Shown here piece after piece: positions 35,785-43,835 of a DNA stretch of 64,000 nucleotides. Both the position numbers and the translations under genes were made by a program. The DNA is taken from assembly GCA_038206765.1 (NCBI GenBank), contig JBBRAM010000010.1, positions 62,001-126,000 of the forward strand, read 5' to 3'. How positions within the stretch are numbered: position 1 is the stretch's first letter; each line of letters opens with the position of its first letter. The DNA comes from UKL13-2 sp038206765. Lineage in GTDB: Bacteria > Pseudomonadota > Gammaproteobacteria > Burkholderiales > Usitatibacteraceae. The notes beneath the pieces are model-generated. The model did no database searches, was not told the origin of the DNA, and saw only the letters and a program-made list of their open reading frames with translations.

Positions 35785-36708
35785 TTACTTGGATTTCAAA
35801 CGGTAGGCAATTTCGCCCACGATGCCGCGACGGAACGCCAATACGCACACCACAAAGGTTAAGCCCATGATGATCGTCACCCACGAGCCAAAACCAGAGA
35901 GGTAGTTTTGCATTGTAATGATGGTGGCCGCACCCAAAAACGGCCCCAGAATCGTGCCCATACCACCCAAGAGCGTCATGAGCACGACCTCGCCCGACAT
36001 TTGCCAACTCACATCCGTCAAACTGGCCAAGCCTAGCGAAAGGGACTTCAACGCGCCCGCCATGCCGGCCAAACCGGCTGAGATCACGAATGCGAGCAAT
36101 TTATATTTATCGACATCGTAGCCCAGTGACAATGCACGCGGCTCGTTCTCGCGGATGGATTTCAGCACTTGGCCGAACGGCGAATGGATGGTGCGATAAA
36201 TTACATAGAAACCAAACAAAAATGCCGCGAGCACGAAGTAATACATCGTTGTATCATCACTCAAACTGATCAAGCCCAGCAACTTGCCGCGTGGCACGCT
36301 TTGCAGACCGTCTTCCGCGCCCGTGAATGGAGCCTGCACGCAAATGAAATAAACCATTTGCGAGAGCGCCAGAGTGACCATCGCGAAATAAATTCCTTGG
36401 CGGCGCACCGCAAGCCAGCCCACGAAATACCCCATGATCGCCGCACCCGCCGTGCCCACCAGCACAGCCAGTTCCGGTGTCAGCCCCCATGCTTTGGCTG
36501 CGTAGCCGCAAAAATAAGCCGCCGAACCGAAGAACATCGCATGCCCAAACGACAACAATCCGGTGAAGCCAATCAATAAATTAAAGGCACAGGCAAAGAG
36601 CGCGAAGCACAGCACCTTCATTAGGAAAATCGGGTAACCGCCCACCAACGGCGCGGCTAGTGCGCAGACCAACAAAACACCGTAAAGAATTTTTGTGCGC
36701 TTATCCAT
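35785..36708 (-). CDS. livM: Branched-chain-type amino acid ABC transporter permease (LivM)
   Basis: A 307-residue inner-membrane protein with about nine hydrophobic segments and the BPD_transp_2 signature (FNLLIGFTGLLSFGHAMFFG near 41-60, and the EAA-like IRENEPRALSLGYDV loop). It forms the membrane channel with LivH. It starts 15 bases after livH and is the last gene of the liv operon. A perfect 14-base palindrome GGCCTTGGAAGGCC lies just after its stop (35765-35778) but has no T tract. Confidence 0.93.
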   Translation of the reverse strand: MDKRTKILYGVLLVCALAAPLVGGYPIFLMKVLCFALFACAFNLLIGFTGLLSFGHAMFFGSAAYFCGYAAKAWGLTPELAVLVGTAGAAIMGYFVGWLAVRRQGIYFAMVTLALSQMVYFICVQAPFTGAEDGLQSVPRGKLLGLISLSDDTTMYYFVLAAFLFGFYVIYRTIHSPFGQVLKSIRENEPRALSLGYDVDKYKLLAFVISAGLAGMAGALKSLSLGLASLTDVSWQMSGEVVLMTLLGGMGTILGPFLGAATIITMQNYLSGFGSWVTIIMGLTFVVCVLAFRRGIVGEIAYRLKSK

Positions 36709-36723
36709 ATCTGCGTTTATCGC

Positions 36724-37611
36724 TCATTTTTCGCGGCCAAACAAACCGGCCGGGCGAATCAGCAGCACGATGGCCATAATAATAAACACCACAGTCGCTG
36801 ACGCTTCCGGATAAAAAACCTTGGTCATTCCTTCAATTAGGCCGAGCGCCAAACCGGTGATGACCGCACCCAAAATTGAGCCCATGCCGCCAATCACTAC
36901 CACCGCAAAAACCACGATAATGATGTTGGAACCCATTAGCGGATTCACCTGATACACGGGCGCAGCCAACACGCCCGCAAGCCCCGCAAGCCCCACACCA
37001 AATGCGTAGGTAAGCGTCACCATCAACGGCACATTGATACCGAACGCTTGCACCAACTTTGGGTTCTCAGTCCCCGCCCGTAGATACGATCCCAAGCGCG
37101 TGCGCTCGATCACAAACCATGTTGCCAAGCAAACCGACAAGCAAGCCACAATCACCCAAGCGCGGTATTTAGGCAGCATCATAAAGCCTAGATCAAATGC
37201 GCCTTTGAAGACATCCGGCAAATCATAAGGCTGGCCGGAGACGCCATATTGATCGCGGAAAAAACCTTCAATAATTAGCGCCAAACCAAAGGTGAGTAGC
37301 AAGCCGTAAAGGTGATCGAGCTGGTACAGCCAGCGCAGCATCGTTTTTTCAACCACCGCACCGACCACTGCCACCCCCAGCGGCGCTAACAGCAGCGACC
37401 ACCAGTAATTCACCTCAAAATGCTTCAACAGCAGCCACGAGAAAAATGCGCCCATCATGTAGAAGGCACCGTGCGCGAAATTCACCACATTCAACATGCC
37501 AAAAATAACCGCCAGCCCGAGCGAGAGCATTGCGTAGAACGAGCCGTTAACGAGCCCGATCATGAGCTGTCCCATCAGTGCCTGAATTGGTACGCCGAAA
37601 ATTTCTGTCAT
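36724..37611 (-). CDS. livH: Branched-chain-type amino acid ABC transporter permease (LivH)
   Basis: A 295-residue polytopic protein. The family opening GLVNGSFYAMLSLGLAVIFG and NVVNFAHGAFYMMGAF are present, as is the IRAGTENP-like RAGTENPKLVQAFGIN loop that contacts the ATPase. It pairs with LivM. A 272-base gap holding a possible repeat element separates it from the binding-protein gene. Confidence 0.94.
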   Translation of the reverse strand: MTEIFGVPIQALMGQLMIGLVNGSFYAMLSLGLAVIFGMLNVVNFAHGAFYMMGAFFSWLLLKHFEVNYWWSLLLAPLGVAVVGAVVEKTMLRWLYQLDHLYGLLLTFGLALIIEGFFRDQYGVSGQPYDLPDVFKGAFDLGFMMLPKYRAWVIVACLSVCLATWFVIERTRLGSYLRAGTENPKLVQAFGINVPLMVTLTYAFGVGLAGLAGVLAAPVYQVNPLMGSNIIIVVFAVVVIGGMGSILGAVITGLALGLIEGMTKVFYPEASATVVFIIMAIVLLIRPAGLFGREK

Positions 37612-37688
37612 GGTTTACGAGATTTGTTGTTGTTTTGAAGTCGTTATTTTTGGCGTAATGGTCGCAAGCATAGCTGAAGTGCCTATCT

Positions 37689-37855
37689 AAAAACTGTCGC
37701 TCCAAAAGCGGTGTCACTGATCGACAAAGCTGCTGATCTGAATCTGCCGGCTGGAATCCGCTTATCGTCGTGTCATGTGGCGCAACGAAAAAGCAGATTC
37801 CGCAAACCCCGAAAGCGATCTCCATCGAACGGTAGCTCGAAATGACAGTTTTTTT
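37689..37855. repeat. Possible MITE-like/intergenic repeat element
   Basis: AAAAACTGTC at 37689-37698 and its exact complement GACAGTTTTT at 37844-37853 bracket about 165 non-coding bases between livH and livK. Read on the - strand the left end continues as CTGTCATTTCGAGCTACC, a string that resembles widespread intergenic repeats beginning TGTCATTTCGAGC. Internal symmetry is weak. No transposase is present. It could also be a processed spacer within the operon or a degraded element. Confidence 0.4.
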
Positions 37856-37883
37856 ACCACTTGAGGTCTGATGCCAGCCAAAT

Positions 37884-39113
37884 TTATTTCTTCAACGCTG
37901 CGCAACGTGACATTGCCAGAGGCTGGAACGCATCGTCCCCCTTGACCGTGCCTTTGAGCTTGTAGTAATCCCAAGGTGCTTTGGATTCTGCTGGCGTTTT
38001 CACTTGGAATAAATACATATCGTGCACCATCCGGCCATCTTCACGAATCTTGCCGCCTTTGGCGAACATATCGTTGATCGGCGTTTCTTTCATTTTTTTC
38101 AATACCGCTGCAGTATCGTCAGTGCCAGCTGCTTTGACGGCATTCAAATAATGCAGGACCGAAGAATAAACCGCCGCGTGATTGGAGTTTGGCTTTTTCT
38201 TCATGCGTTCTTCATACCGCTTCGCCCAAGCGCGGGTTTCGGGATTCATATCCCAGTACCAGCCTTCAGTGAGATACAAACCTTGCGCGGTGTTGAGACC
38301 AACTGAATGCACATCGGTAATCAACATCAGCAATGCGGCCAAGTTTTGGTTTTTGGTAATACCGAATTCAGATGCGGCCTTGATGCTGTTCACCGTATCT
38401 AGACCCGCATTTGCCAAGCCGATAATTTTGGCTTTGGATGCTTGAGCTTGCAGCAAGAACGATGAAAAATCGCTGGTTGATAGCGGGTGACGCACTGCCC
38501 CGAGAACCTTGCCGCCAGCCGCCTTCACAACATCGCCCGTGTCTTTTTCCAACGAATGGCCAAAGGCATAATCGGCTGTTAAGAAGAACCAGCTGTCGCC
38601 GCCGTCTTTGACGATTGCTTTGCCCACCACGTTGCCCAATGCAATCGTATCCATCAGGTAATGAATACCAGAATTTGGCGAACACTCTTCATTGGTGAGC
38701 TTTGATGAGGCTGCACCTGTTACGACCGTAATTTTATTTTTCTCCTTGCCTAAGCCTTGTACCGCAATAGCCACGGCGGAGTTTAAGTTCTCAAATGTTG
38801 CATCGACTTTATCGCGATCAAACCATTGTTGTGTCACGTTCTTGGCAACGTCAGCCTTGTTCTGATGATCCGCACTGACGATCTCAATGGTTTTCCCGAA
38901 CATCTTGCCGCCGAAATCTTCGATCGCCATCTTGGCAGCCGTCACCGCGCCGGGTCCGCCATAATCAGCGTAGACACCCGACATATCAGTTAGTACACCA
39001 ATTTTCACAACATCATCGGATGCCTTACCTGGTGCTGGTGCCTGCCCAAACGCGACACCTACGGCCAAACCTAATGTTGCCGCAACCAAACCTGCCAAAC
39101 GTTTTTGTTTCAT
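37884..39113 (-). CDS. livK: Periplasmic substrate-binding protein of the Liv-type transporter
   Basis: A 409-residue protein with a Sec signal peptide (cleavage after AFGQA, about residue 24). It has the Peripla_BP_6 fold: VVKIGVLTDMSGVYADYGGPGA opens the mature domain as in Leu/Ile/Val and aromatic-acid binding proteins. The best ribosome site in the operon, GAGGAGG, lies seven bases before the ATG, which fits the need for excess binding protein. The ligand could be a branched-chain amino acid, an amide or an aromatic acid; the neighbouring catabolic genes favour an amino or branched acid. Confidence 0.9.
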   Translation of the reverse strand: MKQKRLAGLVAATLGLAVGVAFGQAPAPGKASDDVVKIGVLTDMSGVYADYGGPGAVTAAKMAIEDFGGKMFGKTIEIVSADHQNKADVAKNVTQQWFDRDKVDATFENLNSAVAIAVQGLGKEKNKITVVTGAASSKLTNEECSPNSGIHYLMDTIALGNVVGKAIVKDGGDSWFFLTADYAFGHSLEKDTGDVVKAAGGKVLGAVRHPLSTSDFSSFLLQAQASKAKIIGLANAGLDTVNSIKAASEFGITKNQNLAALLMLITDVHSVGLNTAQGLYLTEGWYWDMNPETRAWAKRYEERMKKKPNSNHAAVYSSVLHYLNAVKAAGTDDTAAVLKKMKETPINDMFAKGGKIREDGRMVHDMYLFQVKTPAESKAPWDYYKLKGTVKGDDAFQPLAMSRCAALKK

Positions 39114-39253
39114 GATGAAACCTCCTCGTTATTGAATTAAACACTTTAACTACATTTTTTATATTTTCAAAGCACGTCCAAATCAATCTTGTTTACCGTT
39201 TTACCAACCCTAATCGCTGTTTTTAACCGCAATTTTTAAACCATCATTGATCG

Positions 39254-39997
39254 CTACACGCCCAAAAACTCGTGCAACATTTCGGTCTTCGCGGCAAGTT
39301 CATGCTTTTCGACCACCGCGGCAATTTGCCCGTGTTCCATCACGTAATGGCGGTCCGCCAGCGGCGCAGCAAAACGGAAATTTTGCTCAACCATGATGAT
39401 CGTAAAACCCTTTGCTTTCAATTCACGGATTACGCGCGCCAACGTCTGCACGATCACAGGCGCTAATCCCTCGGTGATTTCGTCTAGCAACAAAATATCC
39501 GCGCCCGTCCTTAGGATACGCGCCATTGCTAGCATTTGCTGCTCGCCACCGGAGAGCCTGGTGCCCTGGCTGGTGCGGCGTTCTTTTAGGTTGGGGAACA
39601 TGGCGTAAAGCTCATCAACACTCAACCCCTTATTACCGCTCAACCCAGCACCAACCTTGGGTAGCAACAATAAATTTTCTTCGCAGCTCAAGCTCGAAAA
39701 AATGCCGCGCTCTTCCGGGCAATAGCCAATCCCCAGCCGCGCGATTTTGTGCGGCGCCAAGCCGATGGCTTCAGCACCATTAATCTTGATTGAGCCGATG
39801 CGCTTGCCGGTCAAGCCCAAAATCGCCTTTAAAGTTGTCGTGCGGCCCGCACCGTTTCGGCCGAGCAACGTGATCAGCTCACCCTTCGCCACATTGAGAG
39901 AAACGCCATGCAAAATATGCGATTCTCCGTAGTACGCGTGCAGGTTTGAGATGGAGAGGGCCGCCTCAGTAGCCGCTGGCTCCAATACAGCACTCAT
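39254..39997 (-). CDS. livF: Liv-type ABC transporter ATPase (LivF), Walker A Lys replaced by Arg
   Basis: A 247-residue ATPase. It has the signature LSGGEQQMLAMARIL, Walker B ILLLDEITEGLAP and the switch MVEQNFRF. The Walker A loop reads GRNGAGRTT: the invariant Lys is Arg, encoded CGC in a clean reading. The partner LivG keeps a normal Lys. The rest of the protein is intact, so this is a substitution rather than a decayed gene. It begins inside the livG stop (four-base overlap) and is followed by livK after 140 bases. Confidence 0.92.
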   Translation of the reverse strand: MSAVLEPAATEAALSISNLHAYYGESHILHGVSLNVAKGELITLLGRNGAGRTTTLKAILGLTGKRIGSIKINGAEAIGLAPHKIARLGIGYCPEERGIFSSLSCEENLLLLPKVGAGLSGNKGLSVDELYAMFPNLKERRTSQGTRLSGGEQQMLAMARILRTGADILLLDEITEGLAPVIVQTLARVIRELKAKGFTIIMVEQNFRFAAPLADRHYVMEHGQIAAVVEKHELAAKTEMLHEFLGV

Positions 39998-40758
39998 ACT
40001 GCCTCCATCTCTGAACTGCCAACATACGCTTCCAACACCTGCACATTTTTTGAGACTTCTGCATAGGGCCCCTCAGCAAGCACCGAGCCACGCGCCAACA
40101 CGGTGATGGTATTGCATAAATTCGCCACCACGCTCATGTTGTGCTCAACCATCAGTACTGTGCGATTGGCCGACACTTTGCGAATCAGCTCTACCACCCG
40201 GCCAACATCCTCATGCCCCATGCCCTGCGTGGGTTCATCGAGCAACATCAGCTCAGGATCAACCGCCAACGTTGTGGCAATCTCCAATGCACGCTTGCGG
40301 CCATAAGGGAGAGACACCGTTTCGATATCGGCGAATGATTCAAGATCGACTTCTGCCAGCAACTGCATCGCGCGGTCATTTAAATGCGACAGCGATGCGT
40401 CGGACTTCCAAAAATGAAAACTTGTGCCGAGCTTGCGTTGCAAGGCCACCCGGACGTTTTCCATCACCGTTAGATGCGGAAACACGGCGGAAATCTGGAA
40501 CGAGCGAATCACGCCGCGGCGCGCAATCTGTGCGGGTTCCTCGGCAGTGATATCGACACCGTTATAAACAATACGGCCAGATGTGACCGGCAAAAATTTA
40601 GTGAGTAGATTAAAAACGGTTGTCTTGCCCGCGCCGTTCGGGCCAATCAACGCGTGAATGCTGCCACGCACGATTTTCAAATTCACCCCATCAACAGCCG
40701 TAAAGCCGCGAAACGCCTTGGTGAGATTTTGGGTTTCGAGGATGTAATCAGCGTTCAT
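39994..40758 (-). CDS. livG: Liv-type ABC transporter ATPase (LivG)
   Basis: A 254-residue ATPase with normal Walker A GPNGAGKTT, the family insert TKFLPVTSGRIVYNG, Walker B LMLLDEPTQGMGHED and switch MVEHNMSVV. The signature motif is degenerate (SLPYGRKRALEIA), as is usual for LivG-like subunits. The start at 40758 follows family length; 18 more codons are open upstream, and neither site has a clear ribosome-binding sequence. First gene of the operon livG-F-K-H-M. Confidence 0.93.
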   Translation of the reverse strand: MNADYILETQNLTKAFRGFTAVDGVNLKIVRGSIHALIGPNGAGKTTVFNLLTKFLPVTSGRIVYNGVDITAEEPAQIARRGVIRSFQISAVFPHLTVMENVRVALQRKLGTSFHFWKSDASLSHLNDRAMQLLAEVDLESFADIETVSLPYGRKRALEIATTLAVDPELMLLDEPTQGMGHEDVGRVVELIRKVSANRTVLMVEHNMSVVANLCNTITVLARGSVLAEGPYAEVSKNVQVLEAYVGSSEMEAV

Positions 40759-41010
40759 AGGGTTGCGGTCGATGGGTTGGACGGACTTGTACAGGACTAG
40801 CAACAAATGCATTCAAACAACAACACTAATCATCTCAGATTTTTAATCGGCGCGGTACATAGAGTTGATTGTTTTGGATCAAAAATATCGACACTGGTCG
40901 GAATATTTTTTGACATTAGGTAAGGTTAGGCGAAATTATTTGTCCAGAACAGGCGACAGCTCAAACGGCAGTGCGCACAATGAAATCGATATTGAATAGC
41001 TAAAACTTGC

Positions 41011-41262
41011 CTAACTTGCTGAATGAACTTCAATTGCTCGGCTGTGCATAAAGCGATCAAAGAGAAGGCGTACGTTTATTGGGTTACTTGCCTCACCGAA
41101 AAAAAACGATACAACCGCTAACACAATCTTGATGTTAAAAAATACGAAGCAACACTCCGTTAGGTAGTCTTCAAGTTGATCGGCTAATTCAGGACTGGCA
41201 CAAGTTAAAACGGTGCCATATTCTTGTGATTCAAATATTTCCACAGTTCCATATGTTTTCAT
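41011..41262 (-). CDS. Small unknown protein
   Basis: An 83-residue reading frame preceded by an excellent AAGGAG six bases before ATG, which is the main reason to call it. The N-terminal half is polar and acidic (MKTYGTVEIFES, LADQLEDYLTE), the middle is strongly hydrophobic (about 43-60: VFFNIKIVLAVVSFFFG, one membrane segment or a buried helix), and the tail is basic and His-containing. No family recognised. It stands alone between tldD and livG. Confidence 0.55.
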   Translation of the reverse strand: MKTYGTVEIFESQEYGTVLTCASPELADQLEDYLTECCFVFFNIKIVLAVVSFFFGEASNPINVRLLFDRFMHSRAIEVHSAS

Positions 41263-41409
41263 TTTTCTCCTTGTCACGATATTTATTTCTCAATAAAAAA
41301 CGTGCCCCGCATGATCGAAATGGCTATGGAGTAGCAAATTGTCAGTTCAGAACATTTCAATCAAAAGTTTAGTCCACACCAAAACCGAAAAATCAAAACT
41401 GAATTTTCA

Positions 41410-42870
41410 TCACGCCGTCCCTCCCACCGTCAGGCCCTCAATCCGCAGGGTCGGCTGACCCACACCCACCGGTACGCTCTGCCCTTCTTTGCCGCAAACG
41501 CCCAAGCCACCGTCCAGTTGCATGTCGTTGCCGATCATCGTGATTTGCTTGAGTGATTCGATGCCGTTGCCGATTAACGTTGCGCCTACCACCGGGTACA
41601 AAATTTTACCGTTCTCGACCATGTAAGCCTCAGAGGCTGAGAACACAAACTTACCGCTGGTGGTATCGACCTGTCCACCGCCGAAATTGACCGCGTACAG
41701 GCCCCGCTCAATCGACGCAACAATTTCTTCATTCGTTTTATCGCCGCCGAGCATGTAGGTGTTGGTCATTCGCGGCATGGGGATGTGCGCGTAGGATTCG
41801 CGCCGGGCGTTGCCGGTAACAGGGACATTCATCAAACGAGCATTCATCGAATCCTGCATATATCCTTTTAAGATACCGTCTTCAATGAGCACGTTTCGCT
41901 GTGTGATATTGCCTTCATCATCCATATTGAGCGAGCCGCGCCGATCTTGGATTGTGCCGTCATCAATCACCGTCACGCCTTTGGCGGCGATTTGCTCGCC
42001 GATGCGCCCTGAAAAAACAGAGCTGCCTTTGCGGTTAAAATCGCCTTCCAAGCTGTGGCCAACCGCCTCGTGCAACAAAATGCCAGGCCAGCCTGGGCCC
42101 AGCACGACTGTCATTTGTCCACCGGGCGCGGGGCGCGCGTCGAGATTAATCAAGGCCTCGCGTACACCGGCCTCGGCATAGGCTTTCAAAATTTCATCGG
42201 TAAAATAACGGTAATCAAACCGCCCGCCACCACCGGTTGAACCCTGCTCCCGGCGGCCATTTTGCTCGGCAATGACCGTTAGACCGATGTGTACGAGTGG
42301 CCGCACATCCGCGGCCATCACACCGTCATGGCGTGCAACCATCACAACTTCGTATTCGCCGGATAGCCGCCCCATCACTTCTTTGACGCGTGGATCAATC
42401 GCTCTTGCAAACTGTTCAAGACGTTCTAAAATTTTGACCTTCTCCGCATCCGAAAAGGCCGATACCGGATCGTTGGGCAGATAGAGTGACCGGCCTAGTT
42501 TAACGGTCGATGTTGCAACCTTCCCAGCCGAGCCATCGGATCCCGCCCGCGCAATGCTCCGCGTGGCAATCGCCGCATCTCGTATTGCGGGCAGCGTGAT
42601 GTCGTCCGAATACGCAAACGCCGTTTTTTCCCCAGCAACGACACGTACTCCGACACCTTGGTCGATATTAAAACTACCTGATTTCACGCGCCCTTCTTCC
42701 AAGCTCCAGCTTTCCGAACGGGAGTATTGGAAATATAAATCGGCGTAATCCGCGTTGTGGGTCATGATGTCGCCAAACACACTATTGATCGATAATTCGG
42801 TCAAGCCATATGGCGTTAACAACGTTTGTTGCGCGATTTGAATGGATGTTTCGGCTTGTTGGTTTTGCAT
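41410..42870 (-). CDS. tldD: Metalloprotease TldD
   Basis: A 486-residue cytoplasmic metallopeptidase that with TldE/PmbA degrades or matures small peptides. The zinc-binding HExxxH is visible in LLHEAVGHSLEGD, and the downstream conserved segments VIDDGTIQDRRGSLNMDDEG and LMNVPVTGNARRESYAHIP are intact. AAGGAA precedes the ATG. It follows the Nit-type amidase by 61 bases in the order yhdP-nit-tldD, which is common in betaproteobacteria. No tldE is present in the window. Confidence 0.95.
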   Translation of the reverse strand: MQNQQAETSIQIAQQTLLTPYGLTELSINSVFGDIMTHNADYADLYFQYSRSESWSLEEGRVKSGSFNIDQGVGVRVVAGEKTAFAYSDDITLPAIRDAAIATRSIARAGSDGSAGKVATSTVKLGRSLYLPNDPVSAFSDAEKVKILERLEQFARAIDPRVKEVMGRLSGEYEVVMVARHDGVMAADVRPLVHIGLTVIAEQNGRREQGSTGGGGRFDYRYFTDEILKAYAEAGVREALINLDARPAPGGQMTVVLGPGWPGILLHEAVGHSLEGDFNRKGSSVFSGRIGEQIAAKGVTVIDDGTIQDRRGSLNMDDEGNITQRNVLIEDGILKGYMQDSMNARLMNVPVTGNARRESYAHIPMPRMTNTYMLGGDKTNEEIVASIERGLYAVNFGGGQVDTTSGKFVFSASEAYMVENGKILYPVVGATLIGNGIESLKQITMIGNDMQLDGGLGVCGKEGQSVPVGVGQPTLRIEGLTVGGTA

Positions 42871-42931
42871 AAATTCCTTGATGATTATTCTGGCAGCTTA
42901 TAAAAAAATTATTTGCGAATTGTTCAACCGC

Positions 42932-43828
42932 TCAATTGGCAATCTTGTTCGGCCGATCAACGCCAATCTTTCGATTCGATAACGCGGGCAAACTCTTGCG
43001 CGCTGTTTGTTGAAACTGTGGATTGATCCCCGCCACCACCACACCAGAGCCGCGCGGCAGGCGGTCCTCTATCACGCCCCACGGGTCAACAATCATGGTG
43101 TCACCGTGCGTTTCGCGGCCATTCACATGGTAGCCGCCTTGGGCCGGCGCGATCACGTAAGCGAGGTTTTCGATGGCGCGCGCGCGCACCAGCGTTTCCC
43201 AGTGCGCTTTGCCGGTTGTTGCGGTAAACGCGGACGGTACGACGATAATATTCACGTCGCCCATCGCGCGATAAAGCTCGGGAAAGCGCAGGTCATAGCA
43301 AATGGAGAGCCCGATCCGACCATATGGCGAATCGAATGTAACGACCTTATCGCCAGGCTCTATAGTGCGTTCCTCCGAGAAATTCTCGGAGCCCATGGTG
43401 AAATTAAACAAGTGGATTTTGTCGTAACGAGCAACCTGCTTGCCGGTTTTATCGTACACAAAACAGGTGTTGCGCACTTTATTTGGCAAGCTCGACTCGA
43501 CCGGGATCGAGCCACCGATCAGCCAGACATTGTGTTTGGCTGCCATGGATGACATCCACGTTTGAATCGGCCCATCACCATCACGCTCACGAATTAAAAC
43601 CTTGTCAGTTTCTTTCATGCCCATGATCGCAAAATATTCTGGTAGGGCAATGATGCGTGCGCCGGTTGAAGCTGCGAGCGCGATTAAACGTGTTGCTTCT
43701 TCCAAATTCGCCTGCACATTGGGTCCGCTCGCCATCTGGATCGCCGCAATGCGAAAGAAAGTTTGGGTTGATTGTTGCGCCCGCAACAATGCATCGGGAA
43801 GTGGCGATGAGTTTTTGGTCAGAATCAA
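42932..43828 (-). CDS. Nitrilase-superfamily amidase (Nit2/omega-amidase type)
   Basis: A 298-residue carbon-nitrogen hydrolase. The catalytic triad is Glu64 (ALPEYFAIMG), Lys137 (RYDKIHLFNF) and Cys177 (SICYDLRFPE). The pattern fits Nit1/Nit2-type enzymes that hydrolyse deaminated glutathione or omega-amides of 2-oxo acids. No ATG is available before the first beta strand; TTG at 43828 gives the longest frame, seven bases after the yhdP stop, so translation is probably coupled. Confidence 0.88.
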   Translation of the reverse strand: MILTKNSSPLPDALLRAQQSTQTFFRIAAIQMASGPNVQANLEEATRLIALAASTGARIIALPEYFAIMGMKETDKVLIRERDGDGPIQTWMSSMAAKHNVWLIGGSIPVESSLPNKVRNTCFVYDKTGKQVARYDKIHLFNFTMGSENFSEERTIEPGDKVVTFDSPYGRIGLSICYDLRFPELYRAMGDVNIIVVPSAFTATTGKAHWETLVRARAIENLAYVIAPAQGGYHVNGRETHGDTMIVDPWGVIEDRLPRGSGVVVAGINPQFQQTARKSLPALSNRKIGVDRPNKIAN

Positions 43829-43835
43829 GAGATGT

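Noticed and set aside
39254..39997. livF as a dead gene
   Set aside because: Apart from the Walker A Lys-to-Arg change all motifs, length and overlap with livG are normal, so it was kept as a functional gene.
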